Part shown: positions 27,198-36,439 of the stretch, piece by piece | Position numbering within the stretch: position 1 is the first letter of the stretch | Layout of the letters: each line of letters starts with the position of its first letter | Assembly (NCBI RefSeq): GCF_902499175.1 | Contig: NZ_CABVQC010000024.1 | Location: 42,939 to 106,938, forward strand | Source: Burkholderia aenigmatica | GTDB lineage: Bacteria; Pseudomonadota; Gammaproteobacteria; Burkholderiales; Burkholderiaceae | DNA length: 64,000 nucleotides | Reading direction: 5' to 3' | The notes under the pieces: generated by a model | Databases searched by the model: none | What the model was told of the DNA's origin: nothing | The model's input: the letters and a program-made list of their open reading frames with translations, nothing else | Program-made: the position numbers and the translations under genes

Positions 27198-28298
27198 TCA
27201 GTGAATCACGTGCAGTTCGTAACGCGCGTCGGAGCGGTCCTCGATCGCGTCGCGCGTGCACAGGAACGCGTCCCAGCCGAGCCGCGAGCCCGCGCCGAGC
27301 ACGCTCGCGCCCACCTCGGTGCGCTTGAGCACGAGCTTCACCTCGTATTCCAGCGTGACGCCGGCGAGCAGCGTCAGCATCCGCTCGAGTGCGATGGCCT
27401 GCGCGCCGCCGGGCAGGAACGCCTCGTAGTCGCGCTTGGACAGCGGGCCGACGACGATCCGGGCGCGCATGTCGCGCTGCCACACGCGCTCACCGACGAG
27501 CGCCGTCGCGCCGAGCACCGCGTTGACCTCGCCGAGCACGCTCAGCTGGTCGGGCGGCACGTCGTACCACTTGCCGACGAACTGGTCGATCTTCACCGGC
27601 ACGCGGAAATAGTCGGACAGCGTGCGCTGCAGGTACGCGGCCGACATCGGCCGGTGCCGCGCGGCCAGCGCGTAGCCGGCGACCGCCTCGTCGAGCACGC
27701 CGCCCGCGCCGGCCGCGAGGCTGTCGCGCACCTCGTCGCTCGGCACGCCCGCGATCGCGAGCAGCAGCGGCAGGTAGCGCTCGTCGCGGTCGAGCTCGTA
27801 ATGGAACGGCAGCCGGTATTTCTTCCACGCGGCATAGAACAGCGCGGTCGCGCGGTTCGAGAACACGTCGAAGAATGCGCGCGCCGCATGGTCGCGCTTC
27901 AGGTGCTCGCGCGCGACGATCTGCTCGGTGTAATGCAGCGGCAGCGCGCCCTGCCCGCCCAGCAGCCCGAAGAACGCGGGCGTCAGCTCGACGTGGCCGA
28001 GCTCGCCGGCCGCGAGCGCGGCGCCGCGCGCCTCGCCCGTCTTGAGCTGGGTGCCGTCGTCGTCGAACGAGCGCGCGCCTTCGATTTCGCTCGGCGGGAA
28101 GCCAAGCGACAGCGTGTTGCGGAATTCGATGCGCTGCGCGACCACGTCGCCCTGCCGCCACGCGCCGGGCGCATCCGACGCCTGCCGCGCGAACAGCCCT
28201 TCGAGCACGCGCACCGCCTGGAAGAACTCGAAGCGGTGCGGTTCGTCGAGCAGCGCGTCGACTACGCCAGGATCGATTCGCCGGTCCGGGGCTTGCAT
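27198..28298 (-). CDS. tssG: TssG (ImpH/VasB), T6SS baseplate protein
   Basis: A 366-residue protein. The sequence RFEFFQAVRVLEGLF near the N-terminus, IEFRNTLSLGFPPSEI, and the central LTPAFFGLLGGQGALPLHYTE are typical of the VasB/ImpH family. Two TssG-type arms bind TssF and TssK in the baseplate wedge. The ATG at 28298 overlaps the end of tssF by 37 nt. Confidence 0.95.
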   Translation of the reverse strand: MQAPDRRIDPGVVDALLDEPHRFEFFQAVRVLEGLFARQASDAPGAWRQGDVVAQRIEFRNTLSLGFPPSEIEGARSFDDDGTQLKTGEARGAALAAGELGHVELTPAFFGLLGGQGALPLHYTEQIVAREHLKRDHAARAFFDVFSNRATALFYAAWKKYRLPFHYELDRDERYLPLLLAIAGVPSDEVRDSLAAGAGGVLDEAVAGYALAARHRPMSAAYLQRTLSDYFRVPVKIDQFVGKWYDVPPDQLSVLGEVNAVLGATALVGERVWQRDMRARIVVGPLSKRDYEAFLPGGAQAIALERMLTLLAGVTLEYEVKLVLKRTEVGASVLGAGSRLGWDAFLCTRDAIEDRSDARYELHVIH

Positions 28299-30097
28299 CG
28301 GATGATCTCCTCGCCGGTGCGCTTCGACACGACGACTAGTTGAACGAAACTGTTGAGGTGGACGTACAGCCCGAAGAAGCTGTCGAGTACGCGCACGAAT
28401 GAGGCCAGGCTCGCGCCGACGAAATGCTCCTCGTCGATCGTCAGGCGGATCTCGATGCCGCGCACGAAGGTCGCGAACGGCTTGCCGGGCAGCCACTGCA
28501 CGGCGCCGCGCTGCTCGACGCCGGCGAGGCCATCGATCTGGCGCATCGACACGGCGGTGCGCCGCAGGTCGTACAGCGTCAGCATTTCCTTCAGCGGCGC
28601 GAGGCCGTGCGCGACCAGCGACACGTGATTGAGCGCGAGGTGCGACACGAGCCGCCAGTGCGCGGCGCGGCCGCGCTCGAAGCGCACGCTTTGCGTCGGG
28701 CGGCGCAGCAGCGCGATGCCGCTCGTCTGCGCGCCGCCTTCCTGAAACAGGTCGCCGCCTTCGAGCCCGAACGCGAGCATCGCCGGCAGGTCCCGGTTCG
28801 TACAGGTGAGGTCGAGGCTCAGCGTGTCGGTCTGCGGCGACGTCGGCTCGAAATCGATGTCGACGATCGAGATCTCGGTTTCATAGCCGGGGCTCTTCTG
28901 CGCGACCCAGTCGTTGCGGCGCGCGAACCAGTAGTGGCCGATCCGCGCCGATTCGCCGTGATGCAGCGAATAGAACGGCCGGAACTCGATCACCGATTCC
29001 TCGTGCGCCTGCTGCCGGACGAGCTTCACCGAATCGATCGAATACACCTCGTACGCGAACGCGCGCCGTGCCTCGGCGATCACCGGGTAGGACACCGCGC
29101 GGTGCGTGATGCGGATCGGCTCGCCGTGCTGACGGAACAGGTTGACGATCGGCGTGCAGAACAGCCGGAAGTGGCTCGCCGTCAGCAGTTCGAGCAGCCG
29201 CGCGACATGCGAATCGCTGCGCACGTCCTGCAGCACGAGATGCAGCGTCGCGCGCTGGCAGCGGCCGGTCGCGCGCGCGATCGACGCAAGGTCGAAGTCG
29301 ACGAAATCGAACTTGTCGGGGAACGCGAAGTATTCGGTAAGCAGGCGATACGCGGGATGCGATTTCGCCGGGTAGTCGATCAGCGCGTCTTCTTCGTCGA
29401 AGCCGGCGTGCGCGATCGGCAGCTTGCGCAGCGCGGTCCAGCGGCCGTTGCGTTCGGGCTCGACATACGCGCCGAGCACGTTGACGAACAGGCAGTCGGT
29501 CAGCGCGGCGACGAACGACTGTTCGCCGTGCAGGTGCGCGCGCAGCGTCGGCAGCTTCAGCGCGCCGAGATCGAGCTGCGCGGCGAGCGATTCGAACGTG
29601 ATCGAGATCACGCCCGTCGCGTTCGACGGCAGCACTGTCGCGCTCGGCGCGAGTGCGACCGGCGTGAAGCGGGCTTCCGAGATGCGGATCGGCGCGAGCG
29701 TCACGTCGTAGGCCGTGCGGAACCGGCACTGCACGCCGCGGATCGGGCGGCTCTTCAGCTCGGTGCCGCGATCGATCACGACCGGTTCGGTCTGCTGGCC
29801 GGGCGACGCCGGCGTGAACTGCGCGATCGAGCACGACGGGAACGGCCGCAGGTAGTGCGGATACAGCACTTCCAGCAGCGCTTCGGTGAATTCAGGGTAA
29901 TCGTCGTCGAGCTTTTTGTTGATCCGCGCGCCGAGCAGCGCGAACGACTCGATCATCCGCTCGACGTGCGGATCCTCGCAATGCTCGCCCGACAGCGCGA
30001 GCCGCGCCGCGATCTTCGGATAGCGTTCCGCGAAATCTCGCGAATAGCGCCGCAAAAACGATAATTCGCGCTCGTAATACGGCAGCAATTCTTCCAT
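28262..30097 (-). CDS. tssF: TssF (ImpG/VasA), T6SS baseplate protein
   Basis: A 611-residue protein of normal length for the family. The opening LLPYYERELSFLRRYSRDFAERYPKIA pattern and DPHVERMIESFALLGARI are diagnostic. It forms the baseplate wedge with TssG and contacts TssE. It lies 77 bp after tssE, and this gap holds a hairpin (30125-30157) that may adjust expression of the downstream half of the operon. Confidence 0.96.
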   Translation of the reverse strand: MEELLPYYERELSFLRRYSRDFAERYPKIAARLALSGEHCEDPHVERMIESFALLGARINKKLDDDYPEFTEALLEVLYPHYLRPFPSCSIAQFTPASPGQQTEPVVIDRGTELKSRPIRGVQCRFRTAYDVTLAPIRISEARFTPVALAPSATVLPSNATGVISITFESLAAQLDLGALKLPTLRAHLHGEQSFVAALTDCLFVNVLGAYVEPERNGRWTALRKLPIAHAGFDEEDALIDYPAKSHPAYRLLTEYFAFPDKFDFVDFDLASIARATGRCQRATLHLVLQDVRSDSHVARLLELLTASHFRLFCTPIVNLFRQHGEPIRITHRAVSYPVIAEARRAFAYEVYSIDSVKLVRQQAHEESVIEFRPFYSLHHGESARIGHYWFARRNDWVAQKSPGYETEISIVDIDFEPTSPQTDTLSLDLTCTNRDLPAMLAFGLEGGDLFQEGGAQTSGIALLRRPTQSVRFERGRAAHWRLVSHLALNHVSLVAHGLAPLKEMLTLYDLRRTAVSMRQIDGLAGVEQRGAVQWLPGKPFATFVRGIEIRLTIDEEHFVGASLASFVRVLDSFFGLYVHLNSFVQLVVVSKRTGEEIIRCKPRTGESILA

Positions 30098-30124
30098 CGA
30101 CGACCCCGAACCTCAATATTTCCT

Positions 30125-30157
30125 GCCGGACCCTGATCCACCACCGGGCGGTCCGGC
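30125..30157 (-). repeat. Hairpin in the tssE-tssF gap
   Basis: GCCGGACC (30125-30132) and GGTCCGGC (30150-30157) form a perfect 8-bp stem with a 17-nt loop. There is no T-run, so it is not a classical terminator. It may stabilise or process the mRNA between tssE and tssF. Confidence 0.6.
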
Positions 30158-30174
30158 CCGCTCGGCGGCATGAT

Positions 30175-30660
30175 TTACTGCATTCTTGCGGCGCGTGCGC
30201 GCGTGACCGAATACTGCAGCGTCGACGGCTGCAGCATCGCGTCGAAACTCACCGGCTCCTCGGCCGGGTGCACGACGAGCAGCGCCTGAATCGCGAAGTA
30301 GAGCGCGTTGGTGGCCTGCTCGTTCAGCTCGAACGTCACCTGCACCTGCTGCAGCCGCGGCTCGTGACGCGCGATGGCCTGCTGGATCGACTTGCAGATG
30401 AACGCGCGATCGTAGTGACTCGCGAGGCTCAGCCCCGCGAAATCGTTCAGCCCGTAGGTCAGCACCGACTTCTGGCATTCCGGCAGCGCGGCCAGCTCGA
30501 TTTCGGTGTGGGCGATACGCGTGTTGAGAATCGCCTCGACGTCGCGGGCGACCGTGTTCTTGAGCTCGTCCAGCGACAATTGCCGCATCGCTGCCGAGGC
30601 CGGCAGGTGCGGTTCGTCGTCGAACAGCTTGTCGAGAAAACTGGGTTCGAATCGTTTCAT
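30175..30660 (-). CDS. tssE: TssE, gp25-like baseplate protein
   Basis: A 161-residue protein with the phage gp25/lysozyme-like fold. It has RDVEAILNTRIAHTEI near residue 40 and the family string VLTYGLNDFAGLS, followed by ITFELN-type strands. It links the sheath to the baseplate. The ATG at 30660 opens MKRFEPSFLDKLFDD, a common TssE N-terminus. It is 63 bp after hcp. Confidence 0.93.
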   Translation of the reverse strand: MKRFEPSFLDKLFDDEPHLPASAAMRQLSLDELKNTVARDVEAILNTRIAHTEIELAALPECQKSVLTYGLNDFAGLSLASHYDRAFICKSIQQAIARHEPRLQQVQVTFELNEQATNALYFAIQALLVVHPAEEPVSFDAMLQPSTLQYSVTRARAARMQ

Positions 30661-30723
30661 CGGGTCGGTGCGCACAGCGAAAACGGCAACGGGACGCCGC
30701 GCGCCCCGTTGCCGCAACCGACC

Positions 30724-31227
30724 TTAGACCGCGTAGGTCTTGTCGTTCTTCGTCAGACTCCAGGCGCCTTGCGTGTTGCCGCCCTGGTTGCCGCCGATCT
30801 TCTGCTGGGTTTGCTTCCACTGCACAGCTGCGTACTTCAGCGAGAACGTCTCGAGCGGCAGACCTTCTTCGCGAACGCTCGGAGCGATGCTCGAGATGAT
30901 CACGTACTTGAGCTTGACTTCCAGATACTGCACGCGCTTGCCTTCACCGTCAGCGCGCGAGAAATGGACCGTCACCTCGTCGAACGTGGTGCCGCCCGAA
31001 GCGTGTTGGTACAGCAGCGGGCTCGACGAATCGATTTCCTTCGTGAAAATCATGTCGCCGTGTTCGCAACGCGTCATCGTGTGACCGCCAGCGGTCGATG
31101 CGGTTGCCGAACGCGGCTGAACGATCGAGTGATCCCACGATTTCAGTTCGATCCAGCCCTGGTGGTCCTTGTCCGCGGATTCGCCCTTCACCGCGGGACT
31201 ACCAAACTGCAAGTGCATATGTAACAT
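30724..31227 (-). CDS. hcp: Hcp (TssD), T6SS tube protein
   Basis: A 167-residue protein of the Hcp1 family. Recognisable strings are QGWIELKSWDHSI near residue 27, FTKEIDSSSPLLYQHA near residue 62, and the Gly/Asn-rich tail with QKIGGNQGGNTQGAW. Hexameric rings stack to make the expelled tube. The ATG at 31227 follows GGGGAG about 10 nt upstream; an alternative start at the second Met (MHLQFG) would remove three residues. Confidence 0.95.
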   Translation of the reverse strand: MLHMHLQFGSPAVKGESADKDHQGWIELKSWDHSIVQPRSATASTAGGHTMTRCEHGDMIFTKEIDSSSPLLYQHASGGTTFDEVTVHFSRADGEGKRVQYLEVKLKYVIISSIAPSVREEGLPLETFSLKYAAVQWKQTQQKIGGNQGGNTQGAWSLTKNDKTYAV

Positions 31228-31297
31228 GGCCCTTCGACTCCCCAAAGAGGTGGTTTTAACGTCCTACCCAGGCGGCCCGCCCGGGCGATTTACTCGC

Positions 31298-32788
31298 TTA
31301 TGAATTTGCCGGTTTGGGCAGATCAGCGACAAGTCGCAGAGAAATCGAGAGTTCGTCGAGCTGAAAGTGCGGGCGCAGGAACGCGACCGAACGATACGAG
31401 CCCGGCTTGCCCGGAATCTCCGACACTTGTATGGATGCCTCACGCAGCGGAAATTGCGCTTTCTGTTCCTGCGAGGCGTTATCGTCGAGCAGGACGTACT
31501 GCGAAATCCACCGGTTGAGGAAAGTCTCCACGTTCTGCGCCGATGCGAAGCTGCCGATCTTGTCCCGCATCATCGCCTTCAGGTAGTGCGCGACGCGCGA
31601 TACCGAGAAGATGTACTGAAGCTGGGCGGACAGGACGGCGTTCGCATTCGCGCTGTCGGTGCTGTATTTCTTGGGCTTCTGCACCGACTGCGCAGCGAAG
31701 AACGCGGCGTAATCTGAGTTCTTGCAATGGACGAGCGGGATGAAGCCGAGGTCGCTCAGCTCCTTCTCGCGGCGATCGGTGATCGCGATTTCGGTCGGGC
31801 ACTTCAGCGCGACTTCACCGTCGTCGGTCTTGAACGTGTGGGTCGGCAGGTCCTCGACGAGGCCGCCGCCTTCGACGCCGCGGATCGCCGCGCACCAGCC
31901 GAAGTCGTCGAATGCGGCCGTCAGGCGCGCAGCGAACGCCCACGCGGCGTTGCACCACAGGTACTTGTCGTGGTCGGTGCCGTCGACGTCCTCGACGAAG
32001 TTGAAGTTCTCCGCGGTCTGGCCGTCCTTCGGATTGAACGGCAGGCGGCCGAGGAAGCGCGGCAGCGTCAGGCCGACGTAGCGCGAATCTTCGGCGTCGC
32101 GGAACGACTTCCACTTCGCATATTCGACCGTATCGAACACCTTGCCGAGGTCGCGCGGCTTGCCGAGGTCGGAGAACGACTCGAGGCCGAGCAGCTCGGG
32201 CGATGCCGACGCGATGAACGGCGCATGCGCAGCCGCCGCGACGTGCGACATCTGCTCGATGAAGTACATGTCTTCCGGCTGGCGCGAGATCTCGTAATCG
32301 CCGATCAGCGCACCGAACGGCGAGCCGCCGAACGTGCCGAACTCTTCTTCGTAGACCTTCTTGAACAGCGCGCTCTGGTCGAACTCGCTCGCGCCCTTGA
32401 AATCGCGCACGAGGTCGCGCTTCGGTGCGTGCAGCGCCTTGATCTTGATCGTCTGGCCGGTGTTGCTTTCCTTGACCAGATAGTCCATCCCGCGCCACGT
32501 GCTTTCGAGGCGCTGGAATTCCGGCGCGTGCATCACGGCGGAAAGCTGCGTGGAAATCAGGCGGTCGAGTTCCGCGACGCGCGCGTCGATCGTGGCCGAC
32601 AGGTTGTCCGACACGATCACCGTGCCGTCGAGCACCTGGTGCACGAGTTCGCCGATCAGGTCCTTCGCACGCGCATGCTCGGAATCGGATTTCGCGACCT
32701 TGCTCTTCTCGACGATGTCGTCGAGCAGCGAGGTCCCGGCGGCGTAGTCCGCGCCGCTCGCTTGGGCCGCAGCCGTTTGCTGGTTCAT
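31298..32788 (-). CDS. tssC: TssC (VipB), large sheath subunit
   Basis: A 496-residue protein. Conserved strings include WRGMDYLVKESNTG near residue 95, GDYEISRQPEDMYFIEQMSHVAAAAHAPF and, near the end, VAHYLKAMMRDKIGSFAS. With TssB it forms the contractile sheath around Hcp. It starts 15 bp after tssB. Confidence 0.97.
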   Translation of the reverse strand: MNQQTAAAQASGADYAAGTSLLDDIVEKSKVAKSDSEHARAKDLIGELVHQVLDGTVIVSDNLSATIDARVAELDRLISTQLSAVMHAPEFQRLESTWRGMDYLVKESNTGQTIKIKALHAPKRDLVRDFKGASEFDQSALFKKVYEEEFGTFGGSPFGALIGDYEISRQPEDMYFIEQMSHVAAAAHAPFIASASPELLGLESFSDLGKPRDLGKVFDTVEYAKWKSFRDAEDSRYVGLTLPRFLGRLPFNPKDGQTAENFNFVEDVDGTDHDKYLWCNAAWAFAARLTAAFDDFGWCAAIRGVEGGGLVEDLPTHTFKTDDGEVALKCPTEIAITDRREKELSDLGFIPLVHCKNSDYAAFFAAQSVQKPKKYSTDSANANAVLSAQLQYIFSVSRVAHYLKAMMRDKIGSFASAQNVETFLNRWISQYVLLDDNASQEQKAQFPLREASIQVSEIPGKPGSYRSVAFLRPHFQLDELSISLRLVADLPKPANS

Positions 32789-32803
32789 CTCAACACTCCG
32801 TCG

Positions 32804-33319
32804 TCATTCGCCGTCTTTGTCGCCGCCCGTGCCCTTCGCGAGCTCCTGCAGCTGCTGCGTGTTCTTCAGCACATCGGACAGCAGATCCTCGAGCTTGTCG
32901 TTGCCGGCGAGCTTGTTGCGCAGGTCGGCGAGCTTCGAGCGCGCCTCGAGCAGGCGGCGCAGCGGCTCGACCTGTTCGACGACTTCGTCCGGGCTGAAAT
33001 CCGACAGCGAACGGAATTTCAGGTCGACCGCGAACTTGCCGCCTTCCGGGCTCAGGCGGTTTTCCACCTGGAACGCGGCACGCGGCTCGATCGCCTTCAT
33101 CACGTCGTCGAAATTATCGCGATCGATGTTGACGAATTTACGGTCGCGCAGCTTCGGCTGCTCGATTTCGGACTGGCCCGCCAGATCGCCGACGACCCCG
33201 ACGACGAACGGCAGTTCCTTCACCTCGATCGCATCGCCCTTCTCGACCTCGTAGGTCAGTTGGACGCGCGGCGGCCGTATTTTCTGCAAGCTTTTCTGAA
33301 TGCTTTCTTTCTTGGCCAT
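32804..33319 (-). CDS. tssB: TssB (VipA), small sheath subunit
   Basis: A 171-residue protein with IQKSLQKIRPPRVQLTYEVE at the N-terminus, LPFVVGVVGDLAG and IEPRAAFQVENRL. All are VipA/TssB hallmarks, and the length is normal. It pairs with TssC. It lies 45 bp after the lipoprotein gene in the leftward operon. Confidence 0.97.
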   Translation of the reverse strand: MAKKESIQKSLQKIRPPRVQLTYEVEKGDAIEVKELPFVVGVVGDLAGQSEIEQPKLRDRKFVNIDRDNFDDVMKAIEPRAAFQVENRLSPEGGKFAVDLKFRSLSDFSPDEVVEQVEPLRRLLEARSKLADLRNKLAGNDKLEDLLSDVLKNTQQLQELAKGTGGDKDGE

Positions 33320-33364
33320 CTCGACGGCTCCCAGGTTAGTTGTGGTTATCGCGTCAGTTTGCGG

Positions 33365-34003
33365 TCAGTTGCGCAGTGCACCGAACGGGTCACCGCCCTT
33401 CGCCCCGCCGCCCGACGACGTGTTCGTCGGCGCCACCGTAGCAGTGGCTTCAGAGGTCTGCGTCTGGCTGGGCTTCTTGTGCACGACCGTGCGGACCCGC
33501 TTGGTCCGGACAGTGGCGCGGGCATTCGTCTCCGGCGGGAACAGCGCCGATTCGCCCAGCGTATCGCGCAGCTGCTTCGCGAGCGCCTGCGCGTCGGACT
33601 TCGCATCGCCCGCAAGCGACGAATCCTGGCGCAGCTCGCCGAGCGACTGCGTCGCGATCCGCAGGCCGGCCACGGCCAGCACGCTCTTTGCCTGACGATC
33701 GGTCGCGTCGCGCTGCAGGGCTTCCTGCGCGGCAACGATTGCCTGACCGTAGTGGTTCTGGGCGAACTGGATTTGCGCGATGCGCGACCACGGCTCCTCG
33801 CGCGTCGGATCCGACTTGGCGAGCTGCTGGTACAGGCCGAGTGCCTTGTCCTGGTCACCCGCCTTCGCAACTGCGTCCGCATCGGCCAGCGACTTGTTGA
33901 ACACCTCGGCAGTCGGCGGCGCGGGAGGCTGGCTCGCACAACCGGCGATCACGCCGCAAGCCACTACTACCCCAGACAGTTTTGCGAAGAGACGGTCTTT
34001 CAT
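33365..34003 (-). CDS. TPR-like lipoprotein heading the T6SS operon
   Basis: A 212-residue lipoprotein. The signal peptide ends in VIAGCAS (lipobox cysteine near residue 22). TPR-like helices occupy about residues 35-120 (QDKALGLYQQLAKSDPTREEPW and HYGQAIVAAQEALQRD). A basic Ser/Thr-rich tail follows, with KRVRTVVHKKPS. A lipoprotein of this kind is usual at this position in Burkholderia T6SS-1 loci; its role is not established but may be in outer-membrane anchoring. The start at 34003 follows the promoter at 34078-34106. Confidence 0.8.
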   Translation of the reverse strand: MKDRLFAKLSGVVVACGVIAGCASQPPAPPTAEVFNKSLADADAVAKAGDQDKALGLYQQLAKSDPTREEPWSRIAQIQFAQNHYGQAIVAAQEALQRDATDRQAKSVLAVAGLRIATQSLGELRQDSSLAGDAKSDAQALAKQLRDTLGESALFPPETNARATVRTKRVRTVVHKKPSQTQTSEATATVAPTNTSSGGGAKGGDPFGALRN

Positions 34004-34377
34004 CGTTATATCCACCGGCGCGTGAGTTTTAAATCGTTGAGAATCTGGTTCTTTTGCTTTGCAAGAAGCGCGCGGGTATAGTACCGATCAATTTTTCATA
34101 ATTCAATCGTCGTGTGAAGAGTAATTCCTTTTAAAACCGGGCGCTACCCCCTCCAATGGCCTCCCGCTGCGGGCTCGCAGCGATTTTGCTATCGGTCGGA
34201 ATGGGCAAGTTTTACTGATTGCACGACACACCGCCCGAATGGCGGAAAAATTTTCCGGACGCTTGCCACGACGCGGGCGTGCTTAATAGTTGAATGGTGC
34301 AATGTCGGGGATACGCAGCGAACGCGGCAATACCCGGCAGATTTGACAGGGATAAAAGGCGGCACGCCGGAAATACG
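34004..34377. other. Divergent control region of the two T6SS operons
   Basis: This 374-bp AT-richer region separates the leftward tssB-tssA operon from the rightward tssJKL genes. The left part has a good sigma-70-like promoter (34078-34106). For the right side TTGCCA (34263) and TAATAG (34284) are the nearest candidates but their spacing (15 bp) is poor. No sigma-54 consensus was seen. No gene was found. Confidence 0.5.
34078..34106 (-). promoter_or_regulatory. Promoter of the leftward T6SS operon
   Basis: On the minus strand TTGAAT (34106-34101) and TACTAT (34083-34078) are separated by exactly 17 bp. Transcription would begin near 34072, about 70 nt before the lipoprotein start, and read through tssB to tssA. 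Confidence 0.7.
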
Positions 34378-34989
34378 ATGAGATCGCTGATGATTCGCTA
34401 TGCGCTGCCACTGCTTGCCTGCGCGCTTCTGGCCGGATGCGCGGCCGCCCCGCTGCTCGGCTCGGCCGCGAGCGCCGTGATGTCCGCGGCCGGCATCGGC
34501 AAGCCCGAGGTACCCGACGCGCAGAAGCCGCCGCGCAACCTCGGCATCACGCTCGCCGCAGCGCCGAACCTGAATGCCGCGACCGACAACAAGCCGCTCG
34601 CACTCGTCGTGCGGCTCTATACGCTGAAGGATCCGACCTCGTTCCAGCAGGCGCCGTTCGACGCGTTTACCGACCCGACCAAGGAAAAGGCCGCGCTGGG
34701 CGCCGACCTGCTGAACGTGCGTGAAATCACGCTGATTCCGGGCCAGCGCTACACGGCGACCGAGAAGGTTTCGCGCGAAGCGCAGGCATTCGGCATCGTC
34801 GCGCTGTTCCGCGATCCCGCACTACAACGATGGAAACTGACGTTCGATCCGGTGAAGTCGGAGAAATCCGGCATAATCATCGGCCTGCATAATTGCGCGA
34901 TGACGGTCACCGACGGCACTGTCATCGCACCGCAACAGGGTGCGCCTTCGCAACCGCTGAATTTGCTTTCTTCGGTCTCCTGCGGTTAA
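34378..34989 (+). CDS. tssJ: TssJ, outer-membrane lipoprotein of the T6SS
   Basis: A 203-residue lipoprotein with the lipobox LLAGCAA near residue 20. The mature domain has the TssJ beta-sandwich signature: LALVVRLYTLKDPTSFQQAPFDAF pattern near residue 78, then REITLIPGQRYTATEKV. TssJ contacts the periplasmic end of TssM. The ATG at 34378 follows CGGAAA; a second Met 12 nt downstream is also possible. The gene is followed by tssK after a 103-bp AT-rich gap. Confidence 0.92.
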   Translation: MRSLMIRYALPLLACALLAGCAAAPLLGSAASAVMSAAGIGKPEVPDAQKPPRNLGITLAAAPNLNAATDNKPLALVVRLYTLKDPTSFQQAPFDAFTDPTKEKAALGADLLNVREITLIPGQRYTATEKVSREAQAFGIVALFRDPALQRWKLTFDPVKSEKSGIIIGLHNCAMTVTDGTVIAPQQGAPSQPLNLLSSVSCG

Positions 34990-35092
34990 ACAATGACGCA
35001 CGAATGTCAATTAACAAGAGTTAACAATTGGCGATTTAATTCGGGCACGAACAAATCGATTACATCGCAACGCGACATTAACCGGATTTGAC

Positions 35093-36439
35093 ATGAGTTA
35101 TTCGGCCAAGGTGCTGTGGGGGGAAGGGCTGTTCCTCCGGCCTCAACACTTTCAGCGACAGGACGCGTACCACGAAGCGCGCCTGTTCGAATCGATCCAG
35201 GCGATCCAGCCGTACAACTGGGGCGTGCGCTCGGTGCGCATCGACCGCGATGCACTCGGCAGCAACGTGCTGCGAGTGGCCGAGCTCGCGCTCGTGTTCC
35301 AGGACGGCGCACTGTATGCCGCGCCGCAGGCCGACGACCTGCCGCCGCCGATCGCGCTGGACACGCTGCCTGACGGCATCAACGAATTCGTGTTCTATCT
35401 CGCGCTGCACCCGCTGCGCGAGAACGCCACCAACTACAGCGACGATCCGGCCGCCGGCTTCATGACGCGTTTCGTCAGCGAGCAGACGAGCGTCGCCGAC
35501 AACTTCACCGACGCGGCCGAAGCCGACATCACGTTCCTGAAGACGCAGGTCAAGCTGATCGCGCACAGCGAACCGCGTGACCAGCTGCTGTCGGTGCCGC
35601 TCGTGCGCGTGCGCCGCACCGCGACGTCCGGTTTCGAGATCGACGACAGCTTCGTGCCGCCGTGCCTCGCGATCGACGCATCGCCGATCCTGCACCAGCG
35701 ACTGCGCCAGCTCGTCGACGCGCTGCAGGCGAAGGTGAACGCGCTGTATGGCTTCCACCGCGAGCCGTCGAAGAACATCATCGAGTTCCGCTCGGGCGAC
35801 ATCGCATCGTTCTGGCTGCTGCACACCGCCAACGCCGCGTTCGCGACGCTCGCGCACCTGCACCAGCATGCGGCGCTGCATCCGGAGCGGCTGTTCCAGG
35901 AGTTGCTGCGCCTCGCGGGCCAGCTGATGACGTTCTCGAAGGGCTATACGCTCGCCGACCTGCCGGTGTACCGCCACGACGATCCGGGCCCGAGCTTTGC
36001 GCGTCTCGACCTGATGCTGCGCGAACTGCTCGACACCGTGATCTCGACGCGCTACTTCGCGATCACGCTCGACGAAGTGCGCCCGTCGTTCCACCTCGGC
36101 CGCCTCGATTCGGGCAAGATCGACGACAAGACCGAGTTCTACCTCGCGGTGTCCGCGGACATGCCGAGCGTCGAGCTCGTCGATGCGGTGCCGGCCCGCT
36201 TCAAGGTCGGCGCACCCGACGACGTCGACAAGCTCGTGCTGTCGGCCATGCCCGGCGTGCGGCTCTCGTACACGCCGCAGGTGCCCCCCGCGATTCCGGT
36301 GCGCCCCGGCGCCTGCTACTTCGCGCTCGATTCGCGCGGCGCGCTGTACGAGCGGATGTTGCAGGCCCAGTCCGCGATGATCTACGCGCCGACTGGCATC
36401 AATGACCTGAAATTCGAACTGATCGCGGTCACATCATGA
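35093..36439 (+). CDS. tssK: TssK, baseplate-to-membrane adaptor
   Basis: A 448-residue protein. The opening KVLWGEGLFLRPQHFQRQD is unmistakable for TssK (VasE/ImpJ), followed by FQDGALYAAP. It connects the baseplate to TssL and TssM. It overlaps tssL by 4 nt (ATGA), so the two are translationally coupled. Confidence 0.97.
   Translation: MSYSAKVLWGEGLFLRPQHFQRQDAYHEARLFESIQAIQPYNWGVRSVRIDRDALGSNVLRVAELALVFQDGALYAAPQADDLPPPIALDTLPDGINEFVFYLALHPLRENATNYSDDPAAGFMTRFVSEQTSVADNFTDAAEADITFLKTQVKLIAHSEPRDQLLSVPLVRVRRTATSGFEIDDSFVPPCLAIDASPILHQRLRQLVDALQAKVNALYGFHREPSKNIIEFRSGDIASFWLLHTANAAFATLAHLHQHAALHPERLFQELLRLAGQLMTFSKGYTLADLPVYRHDDPGPSFARLDLMLRELLDTVISTRYFAITLDEVRPSFHLGRLDSGKIDDKTEFYLAVSADMPSVELVDAVPARFKVGAPDDVDKLVLSAMPGVRLSYTPQVPPAIPVRPGACYFALDSRGALYERMLQAQSAMIYAPTGINDLKFELIAVTS

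Noticed and set aside
24574..27204. Open frame of 876 codons opposite tssH
   Set aside because: Antisense shadow of the ClpV gene caused by GC codon bias.
24484..27483. Extension of tssH upstream to 27483
   Set aside because: The added 110 codons overlap tssG in another frame and read as Arg/Ala noise; ClpV normally starts at the ATG at 27153.
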